Positions 1-12,300 of a DNA stretch of 64,000 nucleotides are shown piece after piece. Under the pieces are notes generated by a model. That model was not told where the DNA came from. It was given only the letters and a program-made list of their open reading frames with translations, and did not search any database. Within the stretch, counting starts at the first letter, position 1. Every line of letters begins with the position of its first letter. This DNA comes from Calycina herbarum (lineage: Eukaryota; Ascomycota; Leotiomycetes; Helotiales; Pezizellaceae): contig LLEY01000112.1 of assembly GCA_001414485.1 (NCBI GenBank), positions 124,001 through 188,000 of the forward strand, read 5' to 3'. Both the position numbers and the translations under genes were made by a program.

Positions 1-199
1 TCCAAGCGTTTAGAATAATCATTTTGAATTAGCAAGAGCTAAGTAGGCAATTAACGTCCATCGCGAGCCGAGATATCCAATCCCCCAGAAACAATTCTCC
101 TACGCAAGCTTTTTAAAAGTATACTTACACATCATATACACTCCCAGACAAAACTCCAAGTCAGTCTTGATTATTTGTGTCATATGACTTGTACTTCAT

Positions 200-538
200 C
201 TAGGTTTGTGTAAGTGACGAACCTTTCTTATCATACCCAGGGCTCAACTTACTAGAATCAAAAATCACATACTCCCACAAATCAGCGTCCCCACAATATA
301 TAATCTCACACTTCCCAGGAGATTTATTTTCGATTCGTACACACTCTACATAAGGGAAGGATGGCACAACTTGAATATGATGTTGGTTTGACTTAAATAG
401 AGCTTTGAGCTTTTCCGTGGTCGAACACATATCCACAATCGAATGCCCGAATTTTGAGCATGGCGGTGCTAATATGAATTCGACAAACGTGTAGAAAGAA
501 CGTTTACTGCATTTCCAGCTGATTTTGACTTCTAACAT
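200..538 (-). CDS. Possible small hypothetical protein, 112 aa
   Basis: An ATG-initiated frame of 112 codons with four to five cysteines scattered through it, no signal peptide and no membrane segment. I recognise no family. Composition is mixed and not low-complexity, which is the only argument that it codes. It could be an exon of a larger gene that extends right of 538, but I found no convincing upstream exon. Treat as weak. Confidence 0.25.
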   Translation of the reverse strand: MLEVKISWKCSKRSFYTFVEFILAPPCSKFGHSIVDMCSTTEKLKALFKSNQHHIQVVPSFPYVECVRIENKSPGKCEIIYCGDADLWEYVIFDSSKLSPGYDKKGSSLTQT

Positions 539-1594
539 ATACTCATATGATAGATTTCTTAAGTTTCCGAAGCCTTATTCCTCGCTAAAAATAGCAAAAG
601 CCATGAAATTCGACAGCTCGAAGGCTGGTTAGAGCTATGATCTACAACGAAAGAATAGTTTGAGCAAAACCTTCTTCTTTACGCACCAGATCAATGATAT
701 CCTCCACCTCAATCTGAGGAATAGCAGAAACTACCTTGAATTGTGATTCCTAGAGCACCTGCGCGAGCAAAAACAATATAACCGAGAGTTTCCTTGATAA
801 CTGAAAAATGATAATCCACTTCAAAACAATACTCCCCAGAGGTGTATGGAAAGAGATCATAGTCATCAAAAAGTGTTCAAGTGCCCCCATTCGACCTCAA
901 AACAGTAACCGTAATAATCCCTATCCTCGAAACGCGTAGTTACGTTTTTTGAGCGGCAGTGTATGTAAGACACCGGAAGAAAAAGCAAAGAAGCGGTTGA
1001 TTAAAGAACAAGATCTTGAGACCATCCATTGCCAAGTTTCAGATCTCTCCTCTCCAACAGTGATGTCGGGGAGATCACCGATACAAGTGTTGTTGAACTT
1101 TTCGAAAGAGGAGTGGGAGCAAAGAGTGCTACAAATTTTCTTTTTTAGCTGTGCGTTTGTTGCCCGGTCAGTCTCAGTAAAATCCAATTCCAGAGAAAAT
1201 ACAAGAAAGGTAGAGGGGGAAACTTCCCTATTAACTCGAACTTTTTACCTCAACACCAGTAGCTAGCTCAACTCAACCTTAGGATAAGTTCCGTGTCATT
1301 TCAAATCAAAATTTGAAGCCAGTCAAAGATACTAGGCCCTTAAGAGAACACCAGGCATCTTGTCAATGAGGTCCTTTTAGCCTAGCAGGGTATGGATAGT
1401 AAATATACACCTGAGTTAATTTCATATATAATACTCTAGTCATTTGCAACAATATAGACGTGGGCGAGATAAGCAAACCAACCTTAAGACTATGACCTTT
1501 ATTCTTGTTATACTAAAATACTAAAAGCGGAGGAACAACAGAAGAGAACACTATTCTAAGTACTAACACCTCAATTATGTACTTATTTATACCT

Positions 1595-2089
1595 TTATCG
1601 CCTATATTGCACTCTCTTTCTTCTCTTCCTTTGGCCTCTGGCGGTATTCCCCTTCATGTTCCTTTTCGCTTCTTCCCCCAAAAGACCATCAAAATCCCTT
1701 TGAAACTTACCAGGAAGGACCAGGACCATATCATCATCCCTTATCTCCCTGAAACCCCCAAACCAAGCGACTCGTCCCCCCAGAGGTGGTATTGAAGCCC
1801 TCCATGGGTCGGAGTAGTCAAAGATTTGCTCTTGGGGTTGAGCCAAAGCTGGACTTAATTGCCAAATAGCTTGTTCCTTTCGAAGTGGATCCTTTTGAAG
1901 TGGATGAGCAAGTTTCAAGTCTCTTATCAAAGCTTGGATCTCATCCTCAGATGCCCTTGACGTAAAAAGTGCTCTGCATCTCAACCAAAGCTCATCTGCG
2001 CTATCTAGCTTTTTCTGTCCGACCAATGCGATCATAAGATCGCTCATCAGTAGTCTGAGTAGTTCGGAATTCTGCTTTATCAGCGTCAA
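1595..2089 (-). pseudogene. Out-of-frame TPR-like tail of the preceding gene
   Basis: About 164 open codons begin directly after the stop at 2091 but in another frame. The segment LMIALVGQKKLDSADELW is typical of kinesin-light-chain-type TPR helices, and the last codons of the upstream gene also look like a TPR (HPDTLASLKNLTRALHNSG). The two frames abut with no room for an intron of normal length. A one-base frameshift in this strain, or an assembly error, best explains it. Alternatively the protein really ends at 2091 and this is decayed coding sequence. Confidence 0.4.
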
Positions 2090-2090
2090 C

Positions 2091-3786
2091 TCATTCTTCT
2101 CTAATAAACGACTTCAAAATGTCTTCCACTGCTGAGCTTTTTCCAGAATTGTGAAGAGCTCGTGTTAGATTCTTGAGACTGGCAAGTGTGTCTGGATGTA
2201 CTAAGCCGAGACTCCTTTTCTTTTCTCGGAACTTCTCCCAAGATGCCTCCTCCTCTGCGTTCATTATTGCCATCGATAGCGATGACAAGTCGATACTGGG
2301 GAGCTTGACGTTATCGATGTGACCTTGGGATGGACGAATTCGCCCCTTTGAGATCACAAGTCGAACACGCTTGAAAAGCGCAATATCGTCTTCAGATAGT
2401 TTGGCAGAGTCAAGGTTTCGTTTGAGAGATACTGGAGGGGACTTGGCTTGTCTTTTCGGCCCAAACTTTTCCCCTTGGAATTCGTGTTTCCCAGATTTTG
2501 TCTTTTCTGGAGGCAGAGGAGGGGTAATAGGAGGTGCATCTACGTCGATAATTTCTGTTATACGCCGATAGCATAGACCACAACTAGTACTAAATTAATA
2601 TGACAATTAGCTTATAAGTTTTGAACTAAGAGCAGGGTTACAAACCATTGCGTTTCAGAATCTTGTGATTGACTTGATACCGCATGACAACTCGGACATG
2701 AGTTTGATATTGTCTCCTCGGCCTGTTCCGCTTTTTTTTTTGAAAACGAAGCTCATGTCAATTCGTTGACCTGGTAGAAAGGCACATTCCCATGGGCGGC
2801 TGCGTGCTATTTCTCTTCTTGTTGCATGTTCTTGAAATATAAATTCGCGCTTTTGGACCTTGTCATAGCCCTGAAAATTTTGGAAGCGTAAACGAAGTAT
2901 GGCATCGAATGCATCCCAAGAGTTGACGAAGTCCATATGTACTGGTGATATCCTTCCAATGGCATCTTCCAAAATAAAAGGGTCTCGAAACATAGCCCTC
3001 TCGCAATGGCTTGGAAGGACTCGTTGTATTGCAATAACCGCTTCGTATGTCGCTACATTTGTTCGGAATATCCTATTCATCATATTTTTCAATTCCACTC
3101 CAAGTTGACGGAACCATTGAAAACGCAGACTGTCCGTCACCTTCATAGTAATAGCAGAAATAAGGCTGTTATTTTCCCTCAAACGCTCTTGGACATCCAT
3201 GATAAGGCTGGTTTGTTTCTGCATCTCGTTCTTGGCCTTCGTTTCCGAGTCACCGAGGCGGGAGTTGAGCTTCTTGTCATTTGTAGTCATTGTTTGTCTA
3301 AAAGGCAAAGTTAATGGTCAGTCTGAAATAATGTGGTTATACTACTTACACACTCCAAGTTGCAAGCAACATATTCATCGACTGACTGTGGGCGCTGATC
3401 TGTGCCCTAAACTTCGAAATATCCCCGCTTTGCATCACTTGCCATTGAATCTTTCGGGAAGCATCACGAAAGATGTTTCCAGAGCTGGCTATACTGAGAC
3501 TTGGTGCATACTTCCTGACCTTTTCGAGAAAACCAGCAATGCAGCCTCGGCAATCTTCCGCGCTGCGACGAGCAGTTTCGTGCAAAGGATTCAGCTCCAG
3601 TGTATCATCATGGACTCTGGAGAGTAGGTCGATCTGCAAGAGAGCTCTCTCAAGTCCCCAGAGCTCTCGTATAATTTCTTGATACTCAGAAGAAGCTCCC
3701 CTGCTGCTGCTCAGAGCCTCGACCAGGTCTTTAGCCAAAAGACAAATGCTTATAATATCTCCAACAGAACTGACACCGATGGGCAT
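2091..3786 (-). CDS. Fungal N-terminal domain plus ubiquitin-like (ULD_2) protein
   Basis: Exon 1 is 3786-3350; intron 1 is 3349-3298 (GTAAGT donor, TTTTAG acceptor); exon 2 runs from 3297 to about 2670; a second intron ends near 2590; exon 3 ends at 2091. I start at the ATG at 3786 because the following residues MPIGVSSVGDII match the usual opening of the fungal N-terminal domain found before NACHT/STAND-type proteins. A coiled-coil-like stretch follows. Exon 2 then carries the fungal ubiquitin-like ULD_2 pattern: FRDPFILEDAIGR, a WDAFDAILRLRF segment, and a closing PGQRIDMSFVF. Exon 3 opens with a CGLC pair, then a basic linker and one TPR-like HPDTLASLKNL segment before the stop. The exact donor of intron 2 is unresolved: several phase-2 GT sites near 2685-2695 fit. 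Role is unknown; such domains occur in fungal allorecognition and innate-immunity-like proteins. Confidence 0.7.
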
Positions 3787-5023
3787 TTTCGCTAGATCTT
3801 TTGGCTCAATGAAAATTATGTTAAGGTTTGAAATCTTCGTAGCCTCGAGAGTGAGGATAAGGGAAAAGTTGAAAGCGGGGCTGTGTATTGTGTAACCGAG
3901 GGCTGACAACGATGTGCATTCTGCCTTGGTAAAGCAGCACCAGCATCAGTGGTGAACAGAACTGGAGTGGGCAACACATATTTAGCTCGCAGCCACCTAC
4001 CAGCCAGTAAGAATGGAATAACTAGTACCTAGTTTAGTTTTACAGAAACTAGCAAATTGCTGTATTTTCCTACAACCCCTTTTTCCTTTCCTGTTACCAA
4101 GCTAAGTAAAATGGGAACACTCTCCTTCTGCACTCAAAATGCGGTTGGAAGAGCGTCTACTGCAAAAATCCATAGAATGCGAAGTCGCTCCTTGGCTGCT
4201 AAGCGAGGCATTTGAGAGACTGAAAGAGATTTAGGACTTAAGGAGGGATATTTATTTATATATAGCTTCATTACGATCATTTTCCAATCTTGATTGCCTC
4301 TCAACTGGGGTATTTCTCAGTGGAATTCAAAAGCGTTCTTTAGAGTAACTCAAAGTGCTCAATTAGCTCCATCGTGACAGAAAATACTCAATGACATAGT
4401 ATTAGGATACTAAACGTTCAAGTGAAAGTATTTCCAAAACTAACATACTCGCGCTATCAGTCAACGTCTCTTGTACTCTTATTTCGTAAAATACGTGGTT
4501 ACTACCTATTCTCTGTCGCCTACTTGACTAAGAGTTGTATGGCCATTTTCGGTTAAAGTAAAAATATTGTTGGAGAATGTTTAGAAGAACCAGCAGATCG
4601 GGTTTCCAATTCTTCTAAACCTTGTTAATTGACAGGCATAGGGCTGAAACAAAGAGCGTTGCCAGTTAAAAATACAGAAGCGTAATACTTGAAGACTACA
4701 GTGGTATTTCGATAGGTACCACTCATGGCATAACCTGGAGAGATTTTGCGAATCTCTAACGTAATTGGCTGAGGGCCAAAGTGATTGAAAAAATGTAATA
4801 GAATTAATTCTACTAAAAATTTAAAAAAACCCCGCAGTCCACAAAGGCGAAATACACACTAAGTGTATTACCGAAAAAGAAGATAGCCCCACTTCAAAGT
4901 CCTATTTCTAAAGGGAAAAGGAATTCGTGAAAAGTCTGACTGAAAGATATAGACGAGTGCTCTGGTTCCTTTGAGAGCAATATAACCCGAGAGTGCAACA
5001 AGAACAGAAACCAATCGCATCTA
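3787..5023. other. AT-rich intergenic region
   Basis: About 1.2 kb with no reading frame that I can link to a protein. Stop codons are dense in all frames. I see no inverted repeat, tandem repeat or RNA gene. Confidence 0.5.
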
Positions 5024-6295
5024 TTAAAAATTCGCCAATGAATTTAGGAAAACCAACAAAGCAAAACCGAAAAGTAGTAAATCCGAAAGGGAATCCACAG
5101 AAAAGCGCTGTACTAAGATGCACACGAACACTACCCAAAAAGGATTTCTGGGACGAAACCAAAGATACCAAAAAATTACCACTGCACATACAGGAGGAGC
5201 CAGCGTAGCTGCCGTCGTGAAAAGCCAGATAATTACCGCGGCCGAAATCGAAAAAGTTAATGATAAAAGAAACTTTTTGACCGGTTCCGTATGATTCCCC
5301 AAGAAAATGGTTCCGGCTAGTATTGTAGAGACACAGATGGTAGTGATTATAAGGGCAGCTTCATCCACTGGTTCGAGGACGTAAGGTTCGGCGACGGGGT
5401 TTGAGACGATGGTAGAGCGGTTGAGTCCTTCTTTGGCGAGATCCCTCCTGACTTTGGAAATCGATTGTTCGTCAAAGAAAGCAGCACTTTGTAATGGTGG
5501 CGGAGGAGGTAATACCATATTTATAGCATCTTGGCAGTCAGGCGTTGTTACGTTCTCCAATGCCTACAGAATTAGGTTAATTGATTGCCCTTTGAAGTCA
5601 TTGGAAGACAGAGGGGGCGGGAGCGAAGCTCCTCTAAAACACAAAAGAACCTGACAGGAACGTACTTGATTACTCTGACAAATACTCTGAAGATCCTTGG
5701 CTGCTTCCCAGGCTGCGAGATTGGTGGCCAACTCAGACATTTCAGCGCCTTTGAGAGTTGGTAGATCATTCACCACAAAACTCAAAACACCTATAATAAA
5801 CACCAGAATTGAAAATATCTTCTCAACACCCCGCATGAACCTTTTGAGCCGCTGCCAATGTATCAAACCTGCTCCTTCGTTTTCTCCGAATCGTGTCGTT
5901 TCTGCTAACCGACTCTCTTCTAATAACCGTCTGAAATATAATTCTGCATAGTCCTGTTCTCGTAATCCGTACACCGCACTGAACAACTGCAAATGTCGCA
6001 AATATGATTCTGTATCCTCGTGTTCCCCCAATCGATTCGCAGCTCTGAGCAGCTGTAAATAAGATTCTGTATTCTCGTGCTCTCCCAACCAGCCTTGGTT
6101 TGTTGGTGCCGGTTCGTACACTGATAAGGCGTCGTGCCAATCCTCATTGGAATTCGAGTCCTCGTCTTCGTCACAACCCGAAGTTGTTTTCGATGTAGGG
6201 ATTTCTAAGGGCGACAGCTCTATGCCTCCATCTTGGCTATGGGACGGGGCAGCAGGAGGGTTGGATATACTAAGGACAGGAGTGTGATGATTCAT
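5024..6295 (-). CDS. Multi-pass membrane protein with N-terminal 20-aa repeats, 389 aa
   Basis: Exon 1 is 6295-5666 and exon 2 is 5563-5024, joined across a 102-nt intron (GTACGT donor, CTGTAG acceptor) in phase 0. The N-terminal 60 residues are acidic and disordered. Three imperfect copies of a roughly 20-residue unit follow, the first two sharing LGEHE(N/D)TESYL and the third reading LREQDYAELYF. A hydrophobic helix (IFSILVFIIGVLSFVV) lies in exon 1. Exon 2 has about four more: IITTICVSTILAGTIFLG, FLLSLTFSISAAVIIWLF, VCAVVIFWYLWF and LLLFGFALLVFLNSLANF. A PPPPP tract opens exon 2. I do not recognise the family. Fungal relatives with this build are usually uncharacterised integral membrane proteins. 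Confidence 0.65.
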
Positions 6296-7785
6296 GCTGA
6301 GAACACAAGATCTCAGGTCTTTCTGCTAGCCCTTTAATAGTTATTGGGAGATGATGAACAGAGGACAGTTACTGTATTGAGAAATCTTTTAAGAAGTAAG
6401 TGCGGGGAAGGTTTCCGTTCGGTGATGATGAACCAATGAGCTTGTGACGATCGTTGACCTGCATGGTTACACTAAATCTGGAGTCTGGCTCGCGGTAGAT
6501 AACAAAAGCGACAGTAAATAGCTTTCTAAATTTTACCATAAATACTTTAGAACAACAGAAGCCCAAATATTGCGCTTGGTTATCTTGAGTTACCTATGAA
6601 ATTTTGAAAACCCGATTTACCCGCAAGTTTGGATGAAAGAACTAAAGTATTTTTGAAGTAGTAGATACACAATATCTAGGAACTCGGTCGTCTCCAGAAG
6701 ACTCTAAAGTCCGTTGTCTCCAATTCGAAGAAGCCAAACTTTCAGAGCAGTTGTTGGGTGACGAGACTTCGTGATGTCGCAACTTCATCATTTACTCTCC
6801 AGGTACCTAGGGTGCTAGGAATTTGAAGAGAGAGACTCAACTCGGTACTCCTTTCACGCTAAACCCCTTTCAGACCTTTCTTTCTTTCGTTGCACATCGC
6901 ACATTTCGGCGCCGTGTCGCTAGACATACCAACGACCCTGCAACCAGATATCTTAACAACAACGCATTTAAACAACGAGTCGCTGGAGCAGAATTGACGA
7001 GCAGGTCTTTATGCTTCGTTTCGTACTTTTAATAGAGTTTTCCGATGGCGTTGTGTTGAGTTATACTGTGTTGTGGAAGTTGACGGTGTCGCAACCCGCC
7101 GCACTTGGAGTGTGATATCTAGATCACGTGTCTCGACTGATATTGTGTTGAAAGGAACAGTTCAAAGTGTTAGAAGCATATAGCGAGGTTTGCCTGTCTT
7201 TAATTGGACTAGACTGTGAACTCGAACAGTAGACTATTAATACACGATTTGGACCCGTGACTCGCTCCCTTCCACCTCTCAAAAGAGATTAGAAGAAACA
7301 TCGATGCCTGGGAAATGCGGGATCGGGAATTACAAATAGATTCTCCACGTAATTGCCATTGCCATCAAGACCAGCAATGTAACGAAGTAAATACAGAAAA
7401 CGTACAGGTTGCCAGGGTAAGTTAGTCAAACACCCAATGGGGGTCAGTGAGACCTGAGTGATTTTCCCAACACTTTAATTGGAGCTCTGCATAAAAACAG
7501 CTGTGCTGTGCATGAGATAGCGAATGAACTGAGCATACCCCCAGGGTAAGCGCGAACCACTCACTCCTCCCTCCCCCTTCCCCCTTCCCTCCCCCGTATT
7601 TCTTGAGACAAAAGACCAACTCACCGACACCAACTCTCTCCTCGATCTGCAAACACTTTTCCAACCTACAAACTCTCAAACCAAAGGTATATCAACCTCT
7701 GCTCTACATTCATATCTATCTAGATAATCGGAAACTAACCTCCTCATCTTAAAGCCCAGCTCCAAACCCCACATCAACTTTCAAA
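6296..7785. other. Intergenic, with a pyrimidine-rich tract before the Cys-rich gene
   Basis: No supported coding sequence in about 1.5 kb. At roughly 7555-7640 the plus strand is a near-continuous C/T tract (CTCCCTCCCCC-type runs). Such CT tracts are common just upstream of highly expressed fungal genes, and this one precedes the small Cys-rich gene at 7786. Confidence 0.45.
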
Positions 7786-8031
7786 ATGCCTTCCGTCAAC
7801 GAACAACCAGCCCAAGTCTCGGAACAAATGACCGTTGAAACCAGCAACATCGAGACAACCCAACCAGTACGTCCCTCTTCCACCTTCTCCCCCCTCACTC
7901 ACTCCACAGCAAACTAACATCCTCACCTTCAGACCTCCGCCCCAGAAATGACCAGCGACGTCGGCATGCGCGGAGGAGAAGATGCTGGCTGTGACTGCTG
8001 CTGCTGCGGTTGCGAAGAGTCCTGCTGCTAA
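7786..8031 (+). CDS. Spliced small Cys-rich protein, 59 aa
   Basis: Exon 1 is 7786-7866 (27 codons) and exon 2 is 7933-8031 (32 codons plus stop). The 66-nt intron has a GTACGT donor, a branch-like CTAAC and a TTCAG acceptor, and the join is phase 0. The protein opens with a Thr/Glu/Gln-rich hydrophilic half starting MPSVNEQPAQ, passes through MRGGED, and ends CDCCCCGCEESCC, giving eight cysteines in the last 13 residues. There is no signal peptide, so it should be intracellular or membrane-associated. Similar short fungal proteins with an RGG-like hinge and a Cys-block tail exist. Metal binding (metallothionein-like) or palmitoylation/CYSTM-like membrane anchoring are both possible. The start context tttcaaaATG and the CT-rich upstream region support expression. 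Confidence 0.6.
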
Positions 8032-9381
8032 ACACGCATCCATCATCTCCTTCGAATCCGAACCCCCCTCAATCCTCACCATCGACTCGAACCTCCCCAC
8101 ACAAAGACATTGATGGATACATGAACATGGGCTGACCGACGATATGCTGGGTGGACGGGAATCGGGACGGAAGATGAGAACCACGACTCGTTTTTTTGCT
8201 TTTTCTGTTTGGTGCCGCGTGGTTTTACGTCGTAGCTAGCTCAATCAATCGTTAAATCTCTCCCTAACACCACTTCATTCTATATCTTCATCATAGCGAT
8301 AAAACAATACACAGTGACCCACGACATCATATATATCCCCTCCAACAGCCCTAAAAGCCAAGCTTTCCCTCACCCAAGATTCCCGCACCTTGGCCTCTTG
8401 GCTCCCCTTGGCACCCTCAATCCCCCCAATCTAACTGGGTAAAGCCCCCTACAGGATCAACCTCCGACTCTATGCTTACCTTGGCAGCATGGAGGAGAAA
8501 GCTTAGCAGTTCGCCCAGAGATGTCAGCGTAGATCAGATGTAACGTCTTTCATCTACAAGTAGACTCCTCAATCCTTCTCTCACTCTCGATTGATTGGAA
8601 CTTCGTATTCCCCCTCATCTTCTTCACCGACTTCTTGAAAGAGAGAAGGAGTATTTACCGCACCAACTCATCCAATTACCCGGAGAAAGCTGACACGCAG
8701 CCGGTCTTGACCGAGTGGCGCAGTTTGGTGTGAGTGGTGACTGTGCGGATTCTGTGTTCGCTGTATCATGTAACGAACGGGATTCATATCCACGAGGAAG
8801 GGGTTGCGGAATTTGTGGCTTGCTGAGCTGGTCTAGATTCTAGTACCACCGACCAAGACTGGAAGACTTCAAGCTTGATTGATCTAGATAGAAGCTCTGG
8901 AAGAAAGCAAGGACTGGCCGGTCTGGCCGACTCACGAAATTGCCGAATCTCTGAAGGAAACAGCTAATAATACATACAAGCGATTGCACACATGCGAAAA
9001 TAAGTTTCTATGATTTTTATTTTATTTTATCTTTCATTTCATTTGGGTTGGTTTGGTTTGATTCGACTTTACATATCCTTCCACGCATCTTCATTTTCAT
9101 CTCCATCCATTTCCATGCTCAAACCAAACCAACAAAACTGAGCTCGCTCAATGCGCTCCGCTAAAGGAACACGTCTAGCCCAAACCGCGGGTATCTCGAG
9201 ACGTACAATATACAAACAAACACAAACAAAGCCCCCCTCCAATTTCTCGCCCAAAACGCCCTGCAATCAAAAAAAGTAAGAACTCTAATGAGAACAAATC
9301 ATCTTCGCGCTTTCTTTTCAAGATGCTGATTTCCCCCGACCAAACAAACGCCAAACAAAATGCATATGCTTCTTTCGTTTT
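8032..9381. other. Intergenic
   Basis: About 1.35 kb between two genes, holding their presumed 3' regions. No frame here has protein-like character, and I see no repeats beyond short T-rich runs near 9010-9060. Confidence 0.5.
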
Positions 9382-12300
9382 TCACTGACCAGATACACTT
9401 CTGCTTCCAGATGCTCGTTTTCTCTCCTCTCTGTACCACTTCATGCCTTCATCCATTTGCTCTCTAACTTTCCTCGCTCGCTCGAAAAGAGCCTCGTCGT
9501 CATCACTTGTGAATGATCTCTTGCGTCGCGATTGCGAGTCGGCATCCATCACTGCCTGTGCCCTCTTCTTCAGAGCTTGGACATGTTCATCTCCATCAAT
9601 GCTCAACCGGAAGTCTGGATCAACATGAGTCTTAGATGGGACGCTGCGTGCCATTGACGAGCATCTTGAGCGAGGTGGTGTCTGTGGTGGTGGTTGTCTG
9701 ACAAGTTCATCGTATGAACGCTTCTGCCTCAGTGTGTTGTTGGCCACAGAAGACGCTGATGGAGTTCTACCGGGGCGTGTGAAGATTCCTCTAGCTTTCA
9801 ATCGGAAGTAATCTGTTTGCACACCACTAACTTGCGGTGGGTCCTTATCCACCCAAGGATCACACTTGCCCAGCAGAAGGTATCTAGAACCGCCAGCCAA
9901 GTATGAAGGATCAGACAACATCGTACGGCGTAACGGATCATCTGATTTCACTCTTTTGTGCGAAGTCGCGCTTGAGTCTGGCTTCGAGACTTTATCGGGT
10001 CGCTGTCGTCGCTTTCTTCCATTTGCCCCGGCTTCCTCCCTCACAATTGACTGGACCTGTTCGTTCTGATCATGAACACCGTCCAAGACGCCCGTAGCAC
10101 CCAGAAGACTCTGCATACTCTCTCGTCGACGAGCCCCATCCCTGATAGCCGCTGCCTTGAAATCCTCCACAAGATTCGCGGACAGTGCTGCTTTTGATGC
10201 TCGTGAACTTTCAGCCAACTTAAGTCGAGCTTGACGGCCTTCCCTTCCTCTTCGCCTCAAGAACAGATGGTAGGCTGCAGTTCGCCAGTAGTTGAAGTAT
10301 TTGGTGGCAATGAAGCGATATCTGAAAGCATCTGCCTCAACTCTGTCCGAATTGGCCTTTTCCAGCTCCATTTGCTCAGCCCTTTCCTTTTGCCATATCT
10401 CAAGAGCCTTCATCAGTGCATTCTCAACATTGTACGATACAAAGTGATCGACAATTCCATCCTCCCCAAGTGCCATCCAATTTGTAAGTCCAGTGAGTTG
10501 TGCTTCTCGGCCGTATGGGTGAGGCTTCTTTACCACACTCAAAGCATTAGACGGCGAGGCTTCTTGAGTTCCAAGTGCAAGAGTTGGAGGAGCACTTGGT
10601 TTGCTGGCCACACTTGGTTGGAAAAGTGACGAAGGAGATTCCGTTGGTGGTACCTGTGCAGGCAATGAAAGTGGGGATGGGACCTTTGGGGTGAAAGCTT
10701 GTGTTTGGCCAAGTGGTGGAATTAACTTTTGTCCAGCGACTTGAGATGAGTTGCCCGATCCAGTAACCGAGGGTGTTGTCGATTTTGGAGGAACTGGGAA
10801 GAACAAAGGGGCCTTGGGGCTCTCAGTCTGAGGAGCACTTGTCAAACTTGAACCAAACGTTGGAGGAGTCGGTGTATTTAGGGCTGAAGGTGCAGTAGTC
10901 GTCGGTGCCTTAAAATTAAACATCGAGGAGGGTTTAGGGGAGGCGGTTGGCTTAGGAGATTCCTCGCCAGACTTATCCGAGTTGATGTTAAAAGTAGAGA
11001 CCGATGGTGTTAACTCCGACTGCTTATTTGCATTGGTACCTGGTGATTGCAGCGGCTTTGGGAAAAATGACGAGGGCTTGGCAGCGGTGGTTGATGGAGC
11101 CTCTGACACAGTTCCAACGGGGGAAGCGGGGGCCTTTCGCGAGAATAGATCTGCTCCAGAAGGTTTTGGGGACGACATTCCGTTGTTCAAGATAGATGCT
11201 GGAGGGCTAGCAGCATGCACCTTTGTAGCTTGAGTTTCCGAGTTTGTAGATGGAGAAAAGCTTGGTAATTTGGGTGCTGTCGTAGTCGGGGCGTCTGCGA
11301 TCTTGGGAAGCACTGATGCCTTTGGTTGAGTCTTTTCGTCAGTCACGAATAAGCCCTCTTCTTCTTCCTCGCTAGCTTCGTCATCTGAAGTTTCATCGAA
11401 TATAATCTCGTCGATGGCTTCTGGTAAGGAGTAGTTGCCACGTTTGTGTTCGACAAGATTATATGAATGAGCCTGCTTCGCAGGCGGATGAGGATCCTTT
11501 ACTCCTTCATCTGACTCAAAAGACAAGATATCCCCTCCATCAGCCTCATCAAATCTCAAGCCGTATTGTTCACCAAAGGCAATGATATCATTCTCGTCAT
11601 CAAATCTCAAGAATGCGTTCAGTTTTGACAATGTCCAGTCCTTGGTCTGATCTCGCTGCTTACGATATGAAGCGAGGATCGTCTTCAAGATCGACTTTCG
11701 CACATAGTTGAAATGAATCTCCGCAAAGCAAGCCATTGTGTATGAAACTTGCTTGTCTTCCAGAATGGTGAAGAACTTTGCGTACGAATTCTGCGCTATA
11801 TCGGTCGCTGATTGAGGGGTAAGAGGGCCTCGTAGGTCCCAGATATTTTGCAGTGTTTCAACCAAACTGATCGCGGTCTGTATATCATCCGAGTCTCTGA
11901 ACTTCATGTGACCCCAGTCCTGCACAGTTTGGAGCATCCCTGGAGCTCCAGCGTTGAAAAGGGCATAGTAGGCTCTGAATTCGCTCTCATTCTCACAAGT
12001 GATGTTCTGAGTGTCGCAATCATCGTAAGAGTGCTTCAGAGAAAGCAGAGCTTTTGATAGTTGCTCCACCTCTTGCTGCTCCGAGAACTCTTCCGCAGGC
12101 GCCACTCCTTCTTTCGACATTTGATGAAGCGATATGACATGGAATCGGACGATACGTTCCAGACAATACACTTGATCAAGCATTTCCTTAGAATTCATCG
12201 TCGAGGACTGAAAAACAAAATCCCGACGAATTGCCCGCGTACGATCCCATAGAAAGTGGTGGACATTGGGAAGGTTATCTTCATCGTTACCCAAAACAGA

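Larger units (their letters stand above)
1..2090. other. Gene-poor left end
   Basis: This stretch shows no gene I can support well. A 112-codon reading frame at 200-538 (minus) is the best candidate and is listed separately. The rest has only short frames without splice-linked continuity. The part at 1595-2089 reads as a TPR-like continuation of the gene to its right in a shifted frame and is discussed there. Confidence 0.5.

Noticed and set aside
949..1266. 105-codon plus-strand frame with overlapping minus-strand frame
   Set aside because: Neither strand gives protein-like sequence; no signal peptide or motif.
7774..8184. 136-codon minus-strand frame covering the Cys-rich gene
   Set aside because: Antisense to the spliced gene, whose intron signals and frame are better supported.
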